From NCBI RefSeq assembly GCF_900100395.1, contig NZ_FNFB01000002.1, positions 1 to 64,000 of the forward strand: a stretch of 64,000 nt of DNA. The letters run 5' to 3'. Shown here one piece after another: positions 15,303 to 24,282 of the stretch. A model generated the notes under the pieces. The model ran no database searches and was not told where the DNA came from. It was given only the letters and a program-made list of their open reading frames with translations. Every line of letters begins with the position of its first letter. Position 1 is the first letter of the stretch. The position numbers were made by a program, and so were the translations under genes. This DNA is from Nonomuraea maritima (lineage in GTDB: Bacteria; Actinomycetota; Actinomycetes; Streptosporangiales; Streptosporangiaceae).

Positions 15303-15968
15303 TCAGGCGCGGTGCGCGGCCTCGGTACGGGACCGCAGGCCGGACAGGATCAGGTCGGCCACCACGTCGGCGTGCTCGGCCACCGCCTCCGCCGACGCCG
15401 GGTCGCCCGGGCCGATGCGGCGGGCCAGCGCGGGCATGCTGAAGGGCGCGGCCGCGCCGTGCGCGACGAGGAAGTGCAGCGTACGGACGGGGATCGGGGC
15501 GATGACCCCTTCGTCGATCAACCGCTGCAGCGGCGCGGTCAGGGCGGCGAGCAGCGGCGCCACGTGGTGCTCGTACAGGTGGTCGAGGCGGGGGCTGTCG
15601 GCGATGCCTTCGACGGTGATGAGGCGCAGGACCTCGGGTCGTTCGGCGTGGACGATGACGAAACGGCGGATGATCCGGCGCATCTGCTCGAGCGGACCGC
15701 CCTCGACGTCGTCGAGCTCGGGCAGCAGGCGGGCGGCCAGGTCGCCGAAGGCCCAGTCGACCGTGGCGTACCACAGCATCTCCTTGGAGCCGAAGCGCTG
15801 GTGGACGAGGTTGTGGCTGACGCCCAGCTTCCGGTTGAGCGCGGCCACCGACGCGCCCTCGTAGCCCTTGTCGGCGAACATCCGCAGTGCGGCCGCCAGG
15901 ATCAGCTCGGGAGGGGCCGGACACTGCGACGCCGGAGGGCGGCCGGCCCGCGCCTTCGGGTGGCTCAT
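15303..15968 (-). CDS. TetR-family transcriptional regulator
   Basis: A 221-residue regulator starting MSHPKARAGRPPASQ. HTH: LILAAALRMFADKGYEGAS, AALNRKLGVSHNLVHQRFGSKEML. The C-terminal region (VEGIADSPRLDHLYEHHVAPLLAAL) is a typical TetR ligand domain. The reading frame continues upstream without a stop into the TnpB remnant (see 16040-17348), so the exact start is uncertain; the ATG at 15968 is chosen because homology to TetR proteins begins there. The transposon probably displaced the original promoter. Stop lies 2 bp after the stop of the phosphatase gene (convergent). Confidence 0.82.
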   Translation of the reverse strand: MSHPKARAGRPPASQCPAPPELILAAALRMFADKGYEGASVAALNRKLGVSHNLVHQRFGSKEMLWYATVDWAFGDLAARLLPELDDVEGGPLEQMRRIIRRFVIVHAERPEVLRLITVEGIADSPRLDHLYEHHVAPLLAALTAPLQRLIDEGVIAPIPVRTLHFLVAHGAAAPFSMPALARRIGPGDPASAEAVAEHADVVADLILSGLRSRTEAAHRA

Positions 15969-16039
15969 GACGATCAACCTACCGTTGCTCAGAGGCTTAA
16001 TAGCTCTCAGCATTCCGGGCATTTCTGCCCAGAAGGTCC

Positions 16040-17348
16040 GTGACGGTGTCACCATGGCGCGAGTTGCGCGTCGGTGTCCTGACGACGGTCTCTCGCTTCC
16101 TCCCGCCGCTGCCGCGGCGGGGTTGCGCCACCTGCCCGCCCCGCACTCGTGGCGGGAAGGGCGGTGCGGTGGCGTTCGGGCGTGCAGCGGCAGTTTGGCT
16201 TTCACCGCGCCGCAGCCCGAACAGGTCTTGGAGGACGGATACCAGCGGTCGGCGACGACCAGCGTGCCACCGGCCCACGCCGTCTTGTAGGCGAGCCGGC
16301 GGCGGATCTCGCCGAACCCGGCATCGGCGATCCGCCGGGCCAGACGCCGGTTGGTGAGCATGCCGGCGACGTTCAGATTCTCGACGACCACCGTGCCGTA
16401 CTCGCGGGTGATGGTCGTGGTGAGCTTGTGCAGGGCGTCGGCGCGCAGGTTCGTCACCCGGTGATGCAGTGTGTTGCGGGCGGCGTTGGCCTTCTCCCAG
16501 CGTCGTGACGGCGCCTGTCCGGTACGCCGGTCGGGGCCCTGGCGGCGAGAAACGATGCGGGAGGCGCGGCGCAACCGCTTGCGCGCCCGTTCGTGATGCT
16601 GGGGGTTGGGGACGGTGCGTATCCGGCCTGTGGTGTCGGCCATCACGGCCAGGGCCTTCACGCCGAGGTCGACGCCGACGGCGACGTCGGGGCGGGCCGC
16701 GCGGGTGATCTCCCGCGCCACCTCGACCTGGAACGAGACGTGCCAGCGGCCGCGCTCGTGCCGGACGGTCGCTGACAGGATCCGCGCGGTGCCGGCCGCG
16801 ATGCGGTCGCGCAGCCCGTCAGTGCGCTCATGCACCCGTATGGTGCCCAGACGCGGCAGGGTGACGTGCCGGCCGTCGGCGTCGACGCGGATGGTGCCGG
16901 TCGTGAACCGGCACGCCATTCGAGCTTTCCGCTTGGCCTTGAAGCGCGGCATCCCGACCCGCTTGCCCCGCCGCTTGCCCTGCTTGGACGCGCGGTAGCT
17001 GTCGAACGCCGCGGCCGCGTTGGCCAGGCCGGTGTTGTAGGCCTCTTTGGAGTTGTCCGTCCACCAGCCGGCGAACCGGGGATCGGTGTGCTTGACCTGG
17101 TTGAACGCCTTACGCAGCGCGGGCAGCGACCACGGCCGCCACGGTGTCAGCCCGGCCTCGCAAACGCCGTAGCTCTGCTCGGCCGCGCGCTGCCACCACG
17201 AGGCGGTCACCCACGCGACAGCCCAGTTGTAGGCGGCGCGGGCGGCGCCGCAGTGCGAGCGCAGCGCCGCCTCCTGCGCGGCATTCGGATCCAGAGCGAA
17301 GCGGTAGGCCTGCACCACGAACCCGGGCCGCGGCTCGAACCGCTTCAC
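16040..17348 (-). pseudogene. tnpB: IS607/IS605-type tnpB (RNA-guided nuclease), 3' end damaged
   Basis: From a GTG at 17348 (VKRFEPRPGFVVQAYRFALD) the protein matches TnpB: N-terminal HTH-like region, RuvC-I VGVDLGVKAL (first Asp), RuvC-II TVVVENLNVAGM (Glu), and the first zinc-finger pair KTCSGCG. After KLPLHART at about 16175 similarity stops; the second CxxC and the RuvC-III DRDxNAAxN segment are missing, so the nuclease should be dead. No stop follows and the frame runs into the TetR gene. The GTGA overlap with tnpA is the usual IS607 arrangement. The left boundary given is approximate. Confidence 0.8.
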
Positions 17349-17939
17349 TCGCCGGCCTCGCCGGTCGCCACGGCCACCGCGCGGGCGGCCCTGGTTTCGG
17401 CCGCCCGCCGCCCGTACAGGCGGGCGCACATCGAGGTGAGCACCTCGGTGATGTCGCGCACCAGATCGTCAGTGGTCTCGGAGGTGTCGGTGGTCTCGGA
17501 GAGGTCGAGGACGACCAGACGCCGCCCGGACTGGGACAGGACCGCTTCGAGCTGCTCGACACCGAACCGGGCCAGCCGGTCACGGTGCTCGACCACGATC
17601 ACCGCCGCGGACGGATCGGACAGCAGCCGGTGCAGCTTGCCGCGCCGGCCGGTCAGCCCCGAACCGACCTCGGTCACGACCTCAGCGACCGGCAGGCCGA
17701 GCCCGGTGGCTCCCTGGACCACGCGGGCCACCCTGGCGGTCAAGATCTGCTCTTTGGTCCGCCGACGAGACCCGGCAGTACGCCACGACCCGGCCGGACG
17801 CCTCCGGGGCGAGCTCATCGACCAGCCACGTACCGGACAGCGTCTGGCGTACCGGGACCGGCATACGGCCCTGTTTCGCCCATGTCCATGCGGTCTTGTA
17901 GTGCACGCCATGACGCGCCGCCCACGCAGGTAACGTCAC
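17345..17939 (-). pseudogene. tnpA: IS607-family serine recombinase (tnpA), single-base frameshift
   Basis: The gene starts at a GTG (VTLPAWAARHGVHYKTAW), a MerR-like HTH, followed by the serine-recombinase signature VVAYCRVSSADQRADLDRQ with the catalytic Ser. There the frame is lost: one extra G in a GGG run (C's at 17731-17733 on the plus strand) shifts it; in the next frame the protein continues ARVVQGATGLGLPVAEVV, VIVVEHRDRLARFG and TEVLTSMCARLYGRRAA to the stop at 17345. Both halves match IS607 TnpA, so one base separates it from an intact gene. It could be a sequencing error. Confidence 0.82.
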
Positions 17940-18007
17940 GGGTTCAAGATAGCTGAGAGTGACTGGTAGTCACTGATGAATCACGCAACAGATGTCACCC
18001 CCTGGAA

Positions 18008-18047
18008 GTTGACGGCCATCAACATGTATATATTGATACCCGTCAAC
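18008..18047. repeat. AT-rich inverted repeat GTTGACGG...CCGTCAAC with inner ATCAA/TTGAT arms
   Basis: GTTGACGG (18008-18015) and CCGTCAAC (18040-18047) are perfect complements; inside them CATCAA (18017-18022) faces TTGAT (18033-18037). The TCAAC core recurs at 18019-18023, 18043-18047 and 18063-18067. The stretch is strikingly AT-rich for this genome. It lies between tnpA and the kinase gene at 18189, so it may be an element end with TnpA-binding repeats or an operator for the kinase gene. Confidence 0.6.
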
Positions 18048-18188
18048 ATAAGTACGTGCATGTCAACGAGGTTTCCTCCCGTTCAGGAGGAGTTTCCTTG
18101 ACCGCCGAACATGATGTCTGCGAGACGCGCCCCCACGTCCCCTACGGACACCGGTGTGACACAGCGCGACCATGAGAAGTGAGTCACT

Positions 18189-19313
18189 GTGACAGTCCTG
18201 CAGACGCCTGCCGAAGAGCTGACGGAGATCGACGGCTACCACGTGGTGGGACGGCTCGGCTCGGGTGGCCAGGGCGACGTCTTCCTCGGTGAGTCGTCCG
18301 GCGGCGGGCGGGTCGCCATCAAGGTGCTGCACTCGTGCGTCGCGGCCGACTCCCACGTCAGGAACGGGTTCTGGTGCGAGGCGGAGATCGCCGAGCGGGT
18401 GGCCGCCTTCTCCACCGCCCGGGTGCTCGACACCGGGTTCGCCGGGGAACGCCCGTACATCGTCAGCGAGTACGTGCCGGGGCCGTCGCTGGACGCGCTG
18501 GTCAGGGACGACGGGCCGCGGACCGGCGGCGGGCTGGAGCGGCTCGCGGTCACCACGCTGACCGCGCTGGCCTCGATCCACGCCGCCGGGATCGTGCACC
18601 GCGACTTCAAGCCGGCGAACGTGATCATGGGCCCTGAAGGCCCTGTGGTGATCGACTTCGGCATCGCCCTCGCGGCGAACACCGCCGCGAACAGCGTCGA
18701 GCCCATGGGCACGCCGGCGTACATGTCGCCTGAGCAGTTCGACGACAAGCCGCTCACCCCCGCCTCCGACATGTTCTCCTGGGCGGGCACCATGGTCTTC
18801 GCGGCGACCGGGCGGCCGGCGTTCGCCGAGAGCACCGTGCCGGCCACACTCAACGCCATCTTCCACAACGAGCCCGACCTCTCCGGCGTGCCGCAGCCGC
18901 TCCGGCGGCTGCTGGCGGCCTGCCTGGCGAAGGACCCGGCGGCTCGCCCGTCGGCCGTGGACGCCCTGTGCGAGCTCATCGGCAGCGGCCCCGGCGTCCC
19001 GGCCGCCTACCGGCCGAGGCGCAGCCGTCGCCCCGAGACGTCCGCCCGCCGCCACCGCCGCACCCGTGCGGCGGGCCGGCACGCGGGGGTGCCCGCCCAC
19101 ACGATGCCCAGCATCCCCCGGCCGCGCCGGCGTCACGGCCTCGCGGCCCTGGTCAGTGGCGTGGCCCTGGCGTTGACCGCCGGTACGCTGCTCCTCGCCT
19201 CAGGGCTCGGGTCCCCGGCCGACGCCGACGACCACAAGGCGCCGGCGGCCGTCTCGGAGTGCTCGGTCCACCTCCCGACCGGCTGCGGTGAACAGGCGAG
19301 CGCACCCAGATGA
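18189..19313 (+). CDS. Serine/threonine protein kinase, one membrane helix
   Basis: A 374-residue Hanks-type kinase from a GTG start. Kinase domain at about 15-270: glycine loop GSGGQGDVFLG, ATP lysine in VAIKVL, catalytic loop IVHRDFKPANVIM, DFGIALA, and activation-segment end GTPAYMSPEQF. A basic juxtamembrane stretch (RRSRRPETSARRHRR) precedes a helix (about 318-338, LAALVSGVALALTAGTLLL) and a short outside tail of about 35 residues with two Cys (SECSVHLPTGCG). No PASTA or other sensor domain. The promoter region next to the IS607 remnant has the inverted repeat noted above. Confidence 0.9.
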   Translation: MTVLQTPAEELTEIDGYHVVGRLGSGGQGDVFLGESSGGGRVAIKVLHSCVAADSHVRNGFWCEAEIAERVAAFSTARVLDTGFAGERPYIVSEYVPGPSLDALVRDDGPRTGGGLERLAVTTLTALASIHAAGIVHRDFKPANVIMGPEGPVVIDFGIALAANTAANSVEPMGTPAYMSPEQFDDKPLTPASDMFSWAGTMVFAATGRPAFAESTVPATLNAIFHNEPDLSGVPQPLRRLLAACLAKDPAARPSAVDALCELIGSGPGVPAAYRPRRSRRPETSARRHRRTRAAGRHAGVPAHTMPSIPRPRRRHGLAALVSGVALALTAGTLLLASGLGSPADADDHKAPAAVSECSVHLPTGCGEQASAPR

Positions 19314-19331
19314 CCAGGCGACCGGCACGGC

Positions 19332-19898
19332 TCAGCAGTTGAGCTCGGCGGTGGTCCTGGGCCTGCCCGAGGCGTCCAGCGTGACGGGGAACGTACGGCC
19401 GTCGGTCACGCGTACCTCCACCGAGGCAGGTCCCGTCCAGGTGACCGCGTCGAAGGCGTCGGACGGGTCATCGTCGTCGAAGCAGCCGAGATGCCACTCC
19501 TTGCTGAGGAACCCGTCGTCCTTGCGGACGCTGAGCCACGTCACCTGGTCGGGCCCGAGGCCACCTGTCGACTCCCGCAGCCGGATGCTGTACGGGCCAG
19601 GCCCCTCGACGTACCCGACCTCCTTCGCGGCGGTGAACGCGGTGACGACCAGCCCGCCGAGCAGCGTGACGCACCCGCCCAGCCCCGCGAGGATGATGAC
19701 CGTCGTACGCAGCCACGCCCACCGCAGCCCGAGCGCGGCCAGTACCGTCAGCGTGCAGGCGAGCAGCCCGAACGCGAACGGGTGATTCAGGTGCTCCCGC
19801 AGGAGCACCAGGTCGGAGTCCCCGAAGTCGAGCGCGAGAACGGCGGGCACGCCCAGGCAGAGCGAGGCGACCAGCAGCACGATCGAACGGGCGGACAT
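19332..19898 (-). CDS. Membrane-anchored hypothetical protein
   Basis: A 188-residue protein starting MSARSIVLLVASLC with GAGGGG upstream. Three hydrophobic segments: about 4-23, 40-57 (AFGLLACTLTVLAALGL) and 60-85 (TVIILAGLGGCVTLLGGLVVTAF). The C-terminal about 100 residues are soluble and beta-rich (PYSIRLRESTGG, VTWLSVRKDDGFLSKEWHLGCFDDD, VEVRVTDGRTFPVTL). No family recognised; similar small proteins are common in actinomycetes. Convergent with the kinase gene, 18 bp apart. Confidence 0.7.
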   Translation of the reverse strand: MSARSIVLLVASLCLGVPAVLALDFGDSDLVLLREHLNHPFAFGLLACTLTVLAALGLRWAWLRTTVIILAGLGGCVTLLGGLVVTAFTAAKEVGYVEGPGPYSIRLRESTGGLGPDQVTWLSVRKDDGFLSKEWHLGCFDDDDPSDAFDAVTWTGPASVEVRVTDGRTFPVTLDASGRPRTTAELNC

Positions 19899-20046
19899 CG
19901 CGATTCCCCTCGAAGAGGCACCTTCCCGATCATGACGGACCCCACCGCCACGCCGCCACCCCCGATCATGACGCCGTCGAGAACGGTGCTGCGTGGGCAC
20001 CGGCGCGGCGAGGCCCTGTCGTCGTGTGGCGATTTCGGGGCCGTGT

Positions 20047-20331
20047 TCACCGTTCCCGGGCGGCTGACGCCGAGATCTGCGTCGGCGTGCGTCCGAGCTC
20101 CTCCTCCAACTCGCCGACCACCCTGGCCGCCTGGGCTGCGAGGCGCTGACGGTGGCGGGCGAGCTCCTCGCCGAATCGTCGCGCGGCCGGACCGACCCAC
20201 ACCGCCGATCCGGAGAACTGCCGGTACGGCTCGTCCAGGGCCGTCTCGAGCTGCGTCGCCAGCTGCCGGACGCGGGCGAGCGCCTGTCGCAGCTCCTGGT
20301 GGCGCGGGTTGTCCACGAGAGGTTCCGTCAT
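20047..20331 (-). CDS. WXG100-like small helical protein
   Basis: A 94-residue protein starting MTEPLVDNPRHQEL. Two long helices flank a turn with SGSAVWVGPAARRFG, a W-x-G motif at about residue 48: the layout of WXG100/ESAT-6-like substrates or chaperone halves of type VII secretion. Length fits the family. No ESX core gene (EccB-E, MycP) is in the window. The large gene ending at 20885 on the same strand, 500 bp upstream, may be its partner, but a lipoprotein gene on the other strand lies between. Confidence 0.65.
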   Translation of the reverse strand: MTEPLVDNPRHQELRQALARVRQLATQLETALDEPYRQFSGSAVWVGPAARRFGEELARHRQRLAAQAARVVGELEEELGRTPTQISASAARER

Positions 20332-20426
20332 TCGGGTGTACCCATCTCCGCGATATCCCTCCACGACAGGCTGCTCGGTTGCAGTATGAGAGCGACGAGA
20401 GCCCGACCCTGATCGGAGGCGGTTCC

Positions 20427-20876
20427 ATGACGTCCGTACGCCTCGGTGCGCTGGCCGTGTCGGCTCTCGTCCTCGTGACGGCGTGCACCGGGTCCGGGAC
20501 GGACACCGGGCCCACCGCGGCGCAGGCGGGCAAGACGCTCGAAGCGCACATCACCCAGCTCATGAGCCGAAGCGGGCTGCGGGACGTCGAGGTCACTGAC
20601 CCGGGCGGCAAGGACCTGCCCTGCGCCGACGGCGGCACCAAGCGGACGTACGGCGCCAGGTCGACGTTCGAAGGCGGAGGCGAAGGCCTTGTGCTGGAGA
20701 TGACCGGGAGACTCACCTCCACCTGGGGCTACAAGGTCGACATGGCCGCCGCCACCACCGCACGCAAGACGGTTTTCAAGCTCCCGCCCTCCCGCACGAC
20801 CATCACGGTCGACGTGCCGTCCGAGTACGAGGTCACCGTGGTGGGTGAGACGGACTGCGTTCCTGCTCGCGGCTGA
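20427..20876 (+). CDS. Secreted lipoprotein
   Basis: A 149-residue protein with lipoprotein signal MTSVRLGALAVSALVLVTAC; the lipobox is VTAC with Cys at residue 20. GGAGGC precedes the ATG. The mature part (THE...LMSRSGLRDVEVTDPGGKDLPC, TFEGGGEGLVLEMTGRL, SEYEVTVVGETDC) contains two further Cys that could pair; no domain recognised. Divergent from the WXG100-like gene across 95 bp and convergent with the large gene below (8 bp apart). Confidence 0.8.
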   Translation: MTSVRLGALAVSALVLVTACTGSGTDTGPTAAQAGKTLEAHITQLMSRSGLRDVEVTDPGGKDLPCADGGTKRTYGARSTFEGGGEGLVLEMTGRLTSTWGYKVDMAAATTARKTVFKLPPSRTTITVDVPSEYEVTVVGETDCVPARG

Positions 20877-20884
20877 CGGGCCCA

Positions 20885-22981
20885 TCAGTCGCTCCCGGTG
20901 AGAACGCGCTTGAGTGCCGGGTCCCGCGCGGCGAGGACCTTCTCCGTCTGGTCGTGGCCGCCGGAGAACTTCAGGCCCGACGTGGCGATCATCTTCCCCA
21001 ACGTGCGGCGGTCCGCGTTGCCGTCGACGCTGCCGTTGTCCTTGAGCCACTGCAGAAACGCCTCCGTCCTGCGCGGATCCGCGTCGATCTCGGCGAAGGG
21101 CCGGAGCCTGCCCTGTTCGTCCACGATCAGCGGATCCTTCGGAGGCCGGAACGACACGGGCGGGTCTCCTGATGTGTATCCCCTGGCGAGCAGTCCGGAC
21201 GCTATCTGGTGCAGCACCGCTCGAGACTGCGTCAACTCCTTCTCGTTGACGGACGGCAACCTGGCCCCGGGTTCCAGCGCGGCCCCGAGTCCGTCCTTGA
21301 TCCCCCAGCTGAGCGCCATCCAGGCCACCGCCGCAGGAGTCCCGCCCGCTGAGGGGAGGAAGAGCATCGCGCTGTCCATGCCCTTGTCGAGGAGTTGTTC
21401 GAAGGCGTCGAACGCGGCCCTGGCGCGTAGATCCTCGGTGCCGCGGACGACTTTCATGGCCGCCGACTGCATGCCCGACACCATGCCCAGCCGCGAGAAC
21501 ACCTGCTCCACCGCCGTTTCCGGCTGGCGTCCTTCCGATGGCCGGGCCAGGCGGTCCTTGTCGACGCGTACGGCGTCGGCGAAGAGCCGCTGGGCGAGCG
21601 CCGCCATGCCGCGGTCGAACGGCTCCATGTGCGCGTCGGTGTCGGCGAAGGTCTGCAGGAAGCGGTAGCCGTCCGTCAGGGACAGCCGGAACGCGGGCCG
21701 CGTCCCGACGAGCCCGTCGTCGAACGCGCCGAACCTGCTCGGTCTGCCGGAATCGGGGTCCAGCGACTGCGCGCTCGCGGCCACCTCGGTCGCGTACGAG
21801 CCGCCCACCTCCGCGAGGCGCAGCCGCATCGCATGGGTCAGCGTGAAGTGCGGCGCGGCGGTGATCACGGCGAAGGCGAACCGGGCCGCCTCCTTGCTGT
21901 GCGCGCCGTCCTTCTCGTCGTGGACGCCGGACGCGGACGCCAGCATGCGCGCGAAACTCTCCTGGGTGCGCAGGAAGACCCCAGGGTCGCCGCGCCGCTG
22001 CACGCGCGCGAGGTAAAGGTCCATCGCGGTCAGCACGGACGCCGTCGTCGGCCGGGGAAGTTGGACGGGCCAGGGCGAGTCAGGCGTCCGGCCGTCGCCG
22101 ACGGCCAGGCGGGCGGCGGCCGGGTCGGCGCTGAGCGCGTCGAGGTAGCGCGCGGTCGTGCCGAGCGCGACGGTCTCAGGTGTCAGCGAGCCGTTCAGCA
22201 TGGGGTTGACCACGTTCTTCCTGGTCACCGTGGCGAGCCACTCGGTGGGGAAGCGCCCCTTGCTGACCAGCCACGACAGTGCGTCGCTGTCGGTACGGTC
22301 CCGCTCGAGGTCGTCCATCACGGTGGCCATGCCCGGCACCCGGGACGCAGCCGCGGCGGCGGTGCCGAACATCCGGCTCAGTTCGTCGAGCGTGGTCTGG
22401 GCGGAGTTCGCCGTCGCGCTCACCGGCAGGGTGCGGCCGTGCTCGTAGAACTCCCTGATCTGCCGGGGCAGCGCGAGGGTGCCCGCCGTGCCGAGCCCCG
22501 CGAAGAACGCGGCGGCGAAGTCTGCGTCGTCCCGGTGTTCGAGCAGTCGGGCAAGCAGGTCGCGGTGGCGTCGCTTGAGCTCGTCGGTGATGACCGTGCC
22601 GGAGGTCTCCCTCGCGTACTGACGGAAGCTCTCGCTCAGCGCGGCTCCGGCGCGCCGGGCTTCTGCAGGGGAGGCGAACGGCGCCGCGGACTCGTCGTAC
22701 CGGACGAGACCGACGAGCCAGCCGGGCTTCCAGTCGGGCACCTGCTCGCGGATCAGTTCGTTGCGCAGGCGCAGTCGCGGCACCTGCGCGCCGACCCAGT
22801 CCTCGATCTCCTTGAGCGGGGCCAGTGCCGCGGTGGGGACGTCGACGCGGGTCAGCTCCAGGCGGATGAGCTCGGCCTGCCCGCCGATCGTCGCGTGGGC
22901 GCGGATCATGGCGGCGATGAAGGCGTCCATCCGGCCGGGATCGATGCCGTGCAGGTCAGGGTGGAACGGCGGCGTGGACAC
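20885..22981 (-). CDS. Large helical hypothetical protein, possibly type VII secretion linked
   Basis: A 698-residue protein, not confidently recognised. The first about 100 residues (IDPGRMDAFIAAMIRAHATIGGQAELIRLEL) have the helix-turn-helix length pattern of the N-terminal WXG/LXG-like modules of actinobacterial secreted proteins; the remainder is helical with few Cys and no signal peptide or membrane segment. A C-terminal acidic-polar region (LIVDEQGRLRPFAEIDADPRRTEAFLQWL) ends the protein. Gene starts at 22981, with GGAGGAG in front. Neighbouring WXG100-like and lipoprotein genes support, but do not prove, a secretion link. Confidence 0.65.
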   Translation of the reverse strand: MSTPPFHPDLHGIDPGRMDAFIAAMIRAHATIGGQAELIRLELTRVDVPTAALAPLKEIEDWVGAQVPRLRLRNELIREQVPDWKPGWLVGLVRYDESAAPFASPAEARRAGAALSESFRQYARETSGTVITDELKRRHRDLLARLLEHRDDADFAAAFFAGLGTAGTLALPRQIREFYEHGRTLPVSATANSAQTTLDELSRMFGTAAAAASRVPGMATVMDDLERDRTDSDALSWLVSKGRFPTEWLATVTRKNVVNPMLNGSLTPETVALGTTARYLDALSADPAAARLAVGDGRTPDSPWPVQLPRPTTASVLTAMDLYLARVQRRGDPGVFLRTQESFARMLASASGVHDEKDGAHSKEAARFAFAVITAAPHFTLTHAMRLRLAEVGGSYATEVAASAQSLDPDSGRPSRFGAFDDGLVGTRPAFRLSLTDGYRFLQTFADTDAHMEPFDRGMAALAQRLFADAVRVDKDRLARPSEGRQPETAVEQVFSRLGMVSGMQSAAMKVVRGTEDLRARAAFDAFEQLLDKGMDSAMLFLPSAGGTPAAVAWMALSWGIKDGLGAALEPGARLPSVNEKELTQSRAVLHQIASGLLARGYTSGDPPVSFRPPKDPLIVDEQGRLRPFAEIDADPRRTEAFLQWLKDNGSVDGNADRRTLGKMIATSGLKFSGGHDQTEKVLAARDPALKRVLTGSD

Positions 22982-23078
22982 GAGTCGCTCCTCCTCCGGC
23001 CGGTTCCGGCAGCCGTGGCCCTACGACGGTCGCACAGGCCGGCGCGTCCATCCAGCCGATCGCACGCGAACGGCATGG

Positions 23079-24239
23079 TCAGGTTCGCGGGACGTCCTTG
23101 ACGAAGACGACGGCGTCGTTCTCGGCCAGGGTGGCGGGGTCGAGCGGCAGGTAGCCGTACCAGGGGGACACACGTGGGACGAGTCGCGCGGTATCAAGCA
23201 GGCGGGCGTCGACCACGCAGGAGTCCTCCGCATTCTCGTACAGGAGACCTTCGACGGTGTCCGGGGACGGGACGTCCACGCCCTGGTGCCGGATCGTGCC
23301 GAGCGCCGTGGCCAGGAAGGCGTACGCGTCGCCCAGGTGGGCGCTCGCGATCGCGCCCGCGCTCCACCACTCCAGCGGCAGCTCGCCCAGCTGGATCGCG
23401 CTCTTGTCCCGCTGCAGGTGCCGGTTGTGGGCGTGGACCAGCGCCGGGCCGCGCTCGACGGCGGCGAGGAGGTTGGCGGCCATCATCGCGTCGCGTTGCC
23501 CCATCAGCCGGGGCATCCGTCCCGGCGAGGTGTCGGCCATCCAGAAGTGGTAGAGCAGCAGGCCGGTCGCGGTGCGCGCGTGCAGGCGCGCGCGGTCCCA
23601 GTCGTCCCGTGAGGAGGCCGCGATCAGGTACGGCGTCTGCGCCTCCAGCAGCGCCGCGAGATCGCCGGCGATCAGCCGCAGCTCGCCGGCCTCCGCCGAC
23701 CGCCCTATGGACCGGGACGGGTCCATGGTCGCGGCCGGATCCGTCCACGCGTCGTCGCGGCCGAGCAGGCGGTCGAGCGTCTGCGCGGAGCAGGGGAGCA
23801 GGTCCGTGTCCAGCCGGGCGGCCAGGTAGGCGTGCAGCGCGGTGACCACTCGCCGGGGGCTCGCGGGGCCGGTCATCTCGAACGGGCCGTCGCACCCGGC
23901 GAACCGCACGCGTTCGGCTGAGGGCCGCCCCTCGTTGTACGCGCGCATCCAGCGGACCAGCTCGCGATTGGCCGCCGACGCGCCGAACCCGTGGCTGAAG
24001 CCGTGCTCCATGACCTCGTCGAGGGTGCCCGTGCCGTGGGTGACGTAGTCGTCGACGGCCAGGCCGAGCAGGCAGTCGCTCTCGATCGCGATCGTCAGGA
24101 AGCCCTCCTGCTCGACGAGCCGGCGGAAGAGCTCGTTGCGCAGATGGAGCAGGGCGTCCTCGCCGTGGGTGGGCTCGCCCAGCGCGAGCAGCCGAGGCCT
24201 CGCGGGGAGCAGGGTCATGACGTCGTGGGCGCTGGTCAT
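23079..24239 (-). CDS. Erythromycin-esterase-family hydrolase
   Basis: A 386-residue protein of the Ere family. Seen: LLALGEPTHGEDALLHLRNELFRRLVE with the conserved GEPTHG..E, then IAIESDC, and GPALVHAHNRHLQRD with the conserved His; these are the metal-free catalytic cleft residues of macrolide esterases such as EreC. Length matches. Ere enzymes open the macrolide ring, but many family members have other or unknown substrates, so resistance is only suggested. Divergent from a TioE-type regulator; the operator 24242-24259 touches its start codon, which points to repression relieved by a drug-like ligand. Confidence 0.85.
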   Translation of the reverse strand: MTSAHDVMTLLPARPRLLALGEPTHGEDALLHLRNELFRRLVEQEGFLTIAIESDCLLGLAVDDYVTHGTGTLDEVMEHGFSHGFGASAANRELVRWMRAYNEGRPSAERVRFAGCDGPFEMTGPASPRRVVTALHAYLAARLDTDLLPCSAQTLDRLLGRDDAWTDPAATMDPSRSIGRSAEAGELRLIAGDLAALLEAQTPYLIAASSRDDWDRARLHARTATGLLLYHFWMADTSPGRMPRLMGQRDAMMAANLLAAVERGPALVHAHNRHLQRDKSAIQLGELPLEWWSAGAIASAHLGDAYAFLATALGTIRHQGVDVPSPDTVEGLLYENAEDSCVVDARLLDTARLVPRVSPWYGYLPLDPATLAENDAVVFVKDVPRT

Positions 24240-24241
24240 GC

Positions 24242-24259
24242 TTCAACGGTATCGTTGAA
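24242..24259. promoter_or_regulatory. Perfect operator palindrome TTCAACG-GTAT-CGTTGAA
   Basis: The 7-bp arms are perfectly complementary around a 4-bp centre. It starts 3 bp from the esterase start codon and lies about 24 bp before the regulator's start, in the only gap between the divergent genes. MerR-family proteins bind such palindromes inside promoter spacers. Confidence 0.75.
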
Positions 24260-24282
24260 CTCTCTGTGGAAACTTTCTCGCG

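Larger units (their letters stand above)
16000..18060 (-). mobile_element. Decayed IS607-type element
   Basis: The element carries tnpA and tnpB in their usual order and spacing. IS607 elements lack terminal inverted repeats and make no target duplication, so ends cannot be set by inspection. The left (tnpA-proximal) end is probably in the AT-rich block near 17940-18060, the right end in 15990-16040 just before the TetR ATG. A guide-carrying omega RNA would be expected at the tnpB 3' end; whether it survives is unknown. Confidence 0.6.
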
